Source: Aequorivita sp. UBA3180 (GTDB lineage: Bacteria; Bacteroidota; Bacteroidia; Flavobacteriales; Flavobacteriaceae). Taken from it: a stretch of 64,000 bases of DNA. The stretch spans positions 43,572 to 107,571 of the forward strand of contig DEXQ01000003.1 in NCBI GenBank assembly GCA_002364215.1. Direction: 5' to 3'. This document shows, one piece after another, positions 60,518 to 64,000 of this stretch (its first letter is position 1; each line of letters begins with the position of its first letter). Both the position numbers and the translations under genes were made by a program. The notes under the pieces are model-generated. The model searched no databases. It saw only the letters and a list, made by a program, of their open reading frames with translations, and was not told the DNA's origin.

Positions 60518-61075
60518 TTATTGCTCTGCAGGAAGCCCCGTTTCATCGGGGTTTTCTTTTGGGGTAATTTCAGAATCTTCAATGTTTAAATTGTCAACTT
60601 CCTCCATTATTGTGGGCAATACCGCCGGAGCAATGGCCGCAACCGGTGTGTAGAAAAGCGATGATTCCCGCTTTTCTTCGGTAAGGATTCTATAATTTTC
60701 TGAAGCATTTACAAACATAAAAATTACACTTATTAAAAAAGCAAACTTCAATACGTTGAAAACTCCACCCAACAGCTTATTGAAAATTCCCAACATCGCA
60801 AAATCCGCAACTTTGGTTAGAAGTCTTCCCAATAAACTAAAAAGGAACATTACTAAGAAAAAGGTAATTAAAAATGATGCTATTCTCGTTAAATCTGCAC
60901 TCCAATCAAACCATTTTTCAACATAAACCCTTACATAATCAGAAAAGTACATAGCGCAGTAAACACCGACCACCAAACCTATTAATGATGCGAGCGAGCG
61001 CAGCAATCCTTTTTTAAAACCTACAAAAAAAGCGATGATAAAAATTATCCCGAGTACAATGTCTATTGTGTTCAT
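60518..61075 (-). CDS. CvpA family membrane protein
   Basis: 185 residues with four membrane helices (about 4-19, 25-43, 65-88, 100-121). IDIVLGIIFIIAFFVGFKKGLLRSLASLIGLVVGVY is the CvpA signature. E. coli CvpA affects colicin V secretion and envelope stress. The last codons overlap the terminator of the convergent SulP gene. No purF neighbour, unlike E. coli. Confidence 0.9.
   Translation of the reverse strand: MNTIDIVLGIIFIIAFFVGFKKGLLRSLASLIGLVVGVYCAMYFSDYVRVYVEKWFDWSADLTRIASFLITFFLVMFLFSLLGRLLTKVADFAMLGIFNKLLGGVFNVLKFAFLISVIFMFVNASENYRILTEEKRESSLFYTPVAAIAPAVLPTIMEEVDNLNIEDSEITPKENPDETGLPAEQ
60535..60560 (+). terminator. Terminator of the SulP gene within the end of cvpA
   Basis: GCCCCG-TTTCAT-CGGGGT (one G-U) then TTTCTTTT. 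It is also coding for ENPDETGLPAE at the cvpA C-terminus, so one sequence serves both. Confidence 0.65.
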
Positions 61076-61158
61076 TAACTGAAAATTTTCCTAAATATAG
61101 CACTTTCTGAATTGACAATTTATTTTAAAATTCCAAGGATGGCTTTTGGAATATGAAG

Positions 61159-61191
61159 TTTGCTATTTGGAAATTGAAAGCCGTATCTTTG
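61159..61191 (+). promoter_or_regulatory. Promoter ahead of the 61213 gene and pheS
   Basis: TTTG (61159-61162), 21 bases, then TATCTTTG (61184-61191). It is among the best promoter matches in the window, and sets the transcript start near 61198, so the start codon at 61153 cannot be used. Confidence 0.7.
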
Positions 61192-61212
61192 CAAACTAAT
61201 TTTTTTCAAAAA

Positions 61213-61569
61213 ATGGCACGCGACGAACAATTAAAGGAACGATGGGAAGCAGTAGTAAAAATGCTGGGCGCCCGTTTTGCAGATGACCAAGTTTTGGATT
61301 TGGACGCCATCATCTATTTAATAGGCGTTCAAGAGCTGGGCCAACTGCACCGGAAATTTAAAAAAGACGAAAAGCTAAACCTGATGCACATTGCCATTTG
61401 CCGCCTTTTGGAGCCTTACGGGTATTATCAGTTTGATTATTACGACGAGGAGGGGTGGCCGCATTACACCGTTTTGGAACAATTACCCCCGCTAAAAGCT
61501 GGCGAACAAAGCGTTTTAATGAAGGAGGCTATTGTGCAGTATTTTTGGGAGAAAAAAGTGATAAACTAA
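61213..61569 (+). CDS. Conserved small protein of unknown function
   Basis: About 118 residues from MARDEQLKERWEAVVKMLGARFADDQVLDLDAIIYLIGVQELG. Soluble and acidic. I recognise it only as a small Bacteroidota protein found before pheS. The promoter at 61159 fixes the start after the earlier in-frame ATG (61153). It ends 23 bases before pheS and is probably in the same transcript. Confidence 0.8.
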   Translation: MARDEQLKERWEAVVKMLGARFADDQVLDLDAIIYLIGVQELGQLHRKFKKDEKLNLMHIAICRLLEPYGYYQFDYYDEEGWPHYTVLEQLPPLKAGEQSVLMKEAIVQYFWEKKVIN

Positions 61570-61592
61570 AATATTTTAGAGAAGATTTTGTA

Positions 61593-62612
61593 ATGATAGA
61601 AACAATAAAAAACCACATAGCCGAGGTACAAGCCTTTTCTTCAACCAATAAAGAAGAAATAGAAAACTTTCGCATAAAATATTTAGGCAAAAAAGGGGTG
61701 TTGAATGACTTTTTCGCCGAATTCAAAAACGTGCCCAACGAGCAAAAAAAGGAGTTTGGACAGGTTATAAACACACTTAAAAACGCAGCGCAGGAAAAAG
61801 TAGATTCGCTTAAGAATGCTATTGAAAACAACTCAGAATCCAAAAGCGTTTACGGCGATCTTTCCCGTCCGGGCGAAGTGGTTCCGTTGGGTTCGCGCCA
61901 CCCTATTTCCATCGTAAAAAACAAAATTATCGACATATTTTTACGAATAGGTTTCAACGTTTCCGAAGGGCCCGAAATTGAAGACGACTGGCATAATTTT
62001 ACCGCATTGAATCTACCCGAATATCATCCTGCGCGCGATATGCAGGATACCTTTTTCATCCAAACCAACCCCGATGTTTTGTTGCGTACGCACACTTCTT
62101 CGGTACAGGTTCGGTATATGGAAAACAACAAACCGCCCATTCGTACCATTTCGCCGGGTCGTGTGTATAGAAATGAAGCCATTTCAGCGCGCTCACACTG
62201 CTTTTTCCACCAAGTGGAAGGTTTGTATGTAGATAAAGGCGTAAGCTTCGCAGACTTGAAGCAGACGTTGCAATATTTCACTACTGAAATGTTCGGAAAA
62301 TCAAGAATCCGTCTTCGCCCTTCCTATTTTCCGTTTACCGAACCAAGCGCCGAAGTTGATGTTTACTGGGGGCTGGAAACCGAGGCAGATTACAGAATCA
62401 CCAAAGGAACCGGCTGGCTGGAAATTGGCGGTTGCGGAATGGTAGATCCAAACGTGCTTAAAAACTGTGGTATCGATCCCGAGGAATATTCGGGTTTTGC
62501 CTTTGGCGTTGGTATTGACCGTATCGCGATGCTGTTGCACCAAATTCCAGACATCAGAATGTTTAGCGAAAACGACGTTCGCTTTTTGGAACAATTTAAA
62601 AGTGTGCTTTAA
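61593..62612 (+). CDS. pheS: Phenylalanine-tRNA ligase alpha subunit
   Basis: 339 residues, the catalytic subunit of the class II enzyme. The N-terminal coiled coil (about 1-85) binds tRNA. SRHPISIVKNKIIDIFLRIGF is motif 1, PGRVYRNEAISARSHCFFHQVEGL is motif 2, and FAFGVGIDRIAMLLH is motif 3. The start MIETIKNHI at 61593 fits the family; the open frame upstream overlaps the previous gene. pheT is not in the window. Confidence 0.97.
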   Translation: MIETIKNHIAEVQAFSSTNKEEIENFRIKYLGKKGVLNDFFAEFKNVPNEQKKEFGQVINTLKNAAQEKVDSLKNAIENNSESKSVYGDLSRPGEVVPLGSRHPISIVKNKIIDIFLRIGFNVSEGPEIEDDWHNFTALNLPEYHPARDMQDTFFIQTNPDVLLRTHTSSVQVRYMENNKPPIRTISPGRVYRNEAISARSHCFFHQVEGLYVDKGVSFADLKQTLQYFTTEMFGKSRIRLRPSYFPFTEPSAEVDVYWGLETEADYRITKGTGWLEIGGCGMVDPNVLKNCGIDPEEYSGFAFGVGIDRIAMLLHQIPDIRMFSENDVRFLEQFKSVL

Positions 62613-62655
62613 AAAAGACGTAAGACCTCTGCGCTTAAGACATAAGATTTAAATA
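62613..62655. repeat. Simple AAGAC-type repeat between pheS and the next gene
   Basis: AAGACGTAAGACC and TTAAGACATAAGA variants form a short degenerate tract similar to other spacer repeats in this window. Confidence 0.4.
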
Positions 62656-62662
62656 AAACATT

Positions 62663-62827
62663 ATGAAAAAATACCTTGTTATTGCTCTTTTGGTAATTGT
62701 TGCCGCTGTAGTAGCGTACCTTACTTTTGTGATTGCAGCACTAAAAATTGTAATAGGGGCTATTTTGCTTGGCGTTTCGGCAATTGCACTTTTAGCAGTT
62801 TGGATTATGTGGAAAATTGAAGATTGA
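62663..62827 (+). CDS. Very small membrane protein (54 residues)
   Basis: MKKYLVIALLVIVAAVVAYL continues to KIED, with two hydrophobic segments (about 4-25 and 29-50) and hardly a polar residue between. The ATG lies in a suitable position and the next gene begins 2 bases after its stop, which supports translation in an operon. I know no family. It is short enough to be missed by most gene finders. Confidence 0.6.
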   Translation: MKKYLVIALLVIVAAVVAYLTFVIAALKIVIGAILLGVSAIALLAVWIMWKIED

Positions 62828-62829
62828 TT

Positions 62830-63225
62830 ATGCGAAAAGATATTGAAATACCCAAAGCTGAAAACGTGTATATTGTTGCCGTAAAGGAATGGGACAAAGA
62901 ATTTACCGAACAACAATGGAACATCTATTTGATAAACAATCGAACAGATGAAATCACCACGGTTTTGGTAATGTCGCGCGGAAAAAGCGAAGACAAAAAA
63001 ACTTCAACTTTACGCCATGGATTGGGAAATATAAAGCCGAAAACCGTTGCAAAAGTTGAATTTATTTCCACCGAGGTTTTGGGTTTTACCAACGAATATT
63101 TGCTCACTTTTTTTGCTGAAAACAAACTTTTTGAACGCAGATTCATTTTTGAACCACATAGTATTTCAGAAGAAAAAGTGGTTTCGCTTCCAGTTTTGGA
63201 TAGTGAAGGAATTTTTGCAAAATAA
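62830..63225 (+). CDS. Conserved protein of unknown function
   Basis: 131 residues from MRKDIEIPKAENVYIVAVKEWD. Soluble, beta-rich; EWDKEFTEQQWNIYLINNRTDEI and FAENKLFERRFIFEPHSI are its most characteristic stretches. No catalytic motif. It starts 2 bases after the small membrane protein and ends 11 bases before the ABC gene. Confidence 0.8.
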   Translation: MRKDIEIPKAENVYIVAVKEWDKEFTEQQWNIYLINNRTDEITTVLVMSRGKSEDKKTSTLRHGLGNIKPKTVAKVEFISTEVLGFTNEYLLTFFAENKLFERRFIFEPHSISEEKVVSLPVLDSEGIFAK

Positions 63226-63236
63226 TTTTTTTGGTG

Positions 63237-64000
63237 ATGCTAAAAGTTGAAATCGATTCCTTTTCCTATTCTGAAAAAATCATTTTAAAGGATATACAGT
63301 TCACACTAAAACCCGGCGAGCATCTCAGTATTCTTGGCGAAAGTGGCTGCGGAAAATCCACCCTTTTACATCTTGTTTACGGCTTGCTCCATTTAGAAAA
63401 TGGCACTATTTTTTACAACGAAAATAAATTGCTCGGTCCAACAAAAACCCTCGTTCCCGGCGAACCTTTTATGAAACTCGTTGCTCAGGAATTCAACATT
63501 ATGCCGTTTACTACTGTTGCTGAAAATTTGGGTTCGCACCTTTCTGGTTTGGATGGAGAAAAGGATGAAAGAAGAATTGACGAACTGTTGGAGGTTGTTG
63601 AAATGGAAGCCTTCAAAAATACGATGGTGAAAAACCTCAGCGGTGGACAAAAACAGCGCGTGGCCTTGGCAAAAGCGTTGGCAAACGAACCCGAAATCCT
63701 TTTGCTGGACGAGCCTTTCAGCAATATTGATGTTTTCAGAAAAAATAAATTACAGCGAAAAATTTTCAATTATCTAAAAGAGAAAAGCATCAGTTGCATC
63801 ACCGCTACCCACGACAGCGATGAAGCTTTGGCTTTTTCAGACCAAATTTTAATGTTGAAAAACGGTACCGAAGAACTATACGGAACTCCGGAAATCATTT
63901 ACAAAAAAGTTTCTACGGAATATCAAGCTGGCTTTTTCGGCGAAGCGAACTTACTTCCTAAAAATCTTTTTTCTTCTGAAAAAGCTTTCGAAGAAACCAT
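63237..64000 (+). CDS. ABC transporter ATP-binding protein (partial, cut by right edge)
   Basis: The first 254 residues. Walker A is LGESGCGKST (about 33-42), the Q-loop is VAQEFN, the signature is LSGGQKQRVALAKAL, Walker B is ILLLDEP with the catalytic glutamate, and the H-loop is ATHDSDEA. A region after 225 begins a C-terminal extension as in importers of the Pot/Fbp type. No permease is visible in the window, so the substrate is unknown. Confidence 0.93.
   Translation, partial: MLKVEIDSFSYSEKIILKDIQFTLKPGEHLSILGESGCGKSTLLHLVYGLLHLENGTIFYNENKLLGPTKTLVPGEPFMKLVAQEFNIMPFTTVAENLGSHLSGLDGEKDERRIDELLEVVEMEAFKNTMVKNLSGGQKQRVALAKALANEPEILLLDEPFSNIDVFRKNKLQRKIFNYLKEKSISCITATHDSDEALAFSDQILMLKNGTEELYGTPEIIYKKVSTEYQAGFFGEANLLPKNLFSSEKAFEET

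Noticed and set aside
61455..61592. In-frame extension upstream of pheS
   Set aside because: Covers the end of the preceding gene and contains no pheS-like sequence; MIETIKNHI at 61593 fits the family.

Overview
This window is a 64 kb piece of a chromosome from the Bacteroidota, most likely a marine or environmental member of the Flavobacteriaceae. The evidence is moderate to low GC, many -7 boxes of the TAnnTTTG type in place of sigma70 boxes, weak Shine-Dalgarno sites, an acpP-fabF-rnc cluster followed by an IPExxxVDY-type gene and pyk, a complete Bat (aerotolerance) operon, an alpha-2-macroglobulin/PbpC pair and a CxxC-containing bacterial 3-hydroxyanthranilate dioxygenase. I cannot name the genus. 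There are no tRNA, rRNA, prophage, insertion sequence or CRISPR features.

Layout. 1-5.3 kb: an OmpA-like porin (runs off the left edge), kbl and an AddA/RecB-like helicase-nuclease on the minus strand. 5.4-6.8 kb: superoxide dismutase, then a 730-base gene-free stretch that holds what look like small RNA genes. 6.8-12.6 kb: a PurF-type amidotransferase, a PfkB kinase, a secreted SPOR protein, RNase H and purN. 12.8-17.1 kb: acpP, fabF, rnc, the IPExxxVDY gene and pyk. 17.1-21.5 kb: an SH3 lipoprotein, dinB, a small oxidoreductase-CYTH-YciI-like lipoprotein cluster, and cutC. 21.5-28.8 kb: a 5'-truncated GH20 hexosaminidase remnant abutting a repressor-MFP-RND-TolC efflux operon. 28.8-39 kb: PbpC, a lipoprotein, alpha-2-macroglobulin, a monooxygenase-like protein and an isoaspartyl peptidase. 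39-48.2 kb: CAP lipoprotein, 3-hydroxyanthranilate dioxygenase, ALDH7-type dehydrogenase, acyl-ACP desaturase, a phosphatase/zinc-ribbon/SPFH cluster, an AlbA_2 protein and an SDR. 48.4-57.5 kb: the Bat operon (moxR, DUF58, a membrane protein, batA-batE). 57.6-60.5 kb: a small membrane protein, carbonic anhydrase and SulP transporter. 60.5-64 kb: cvpA, a small conserved gene, pheS, two small genes and an ABC ATPase cut by the right edge.

The most interesting part is 6.14-6.68 kb. Two minus-strand units each carry a TATATTTG box, a short stem with a conserved loop, a GATTTGGGGC tail and a strong terminator, so they look like roughly 75-80 nt small RNAs. The tail and loop are complementary to two parts of the leader and start region of the CAP-domain lipoprotein gene 32 kb away (39197-39233), whose promoter has the same TATATTTG box. 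This suggests a trans-acting antisense control system, still untested. Two degenerate units lie in the opposite orientation beside them, one sharing a terminator hairpin. Other points of note are GC-rich palindromic repeats sitting in frame inside the alpha-2-macroglobulin and pbpC genes, a duplicated and synonymously diverged tail of the aldehyde dehydrogenase gene, a perfect inverted repeat touching the start codon of the dioxygenase gene, and a repressor operator in front of the efflux operon.
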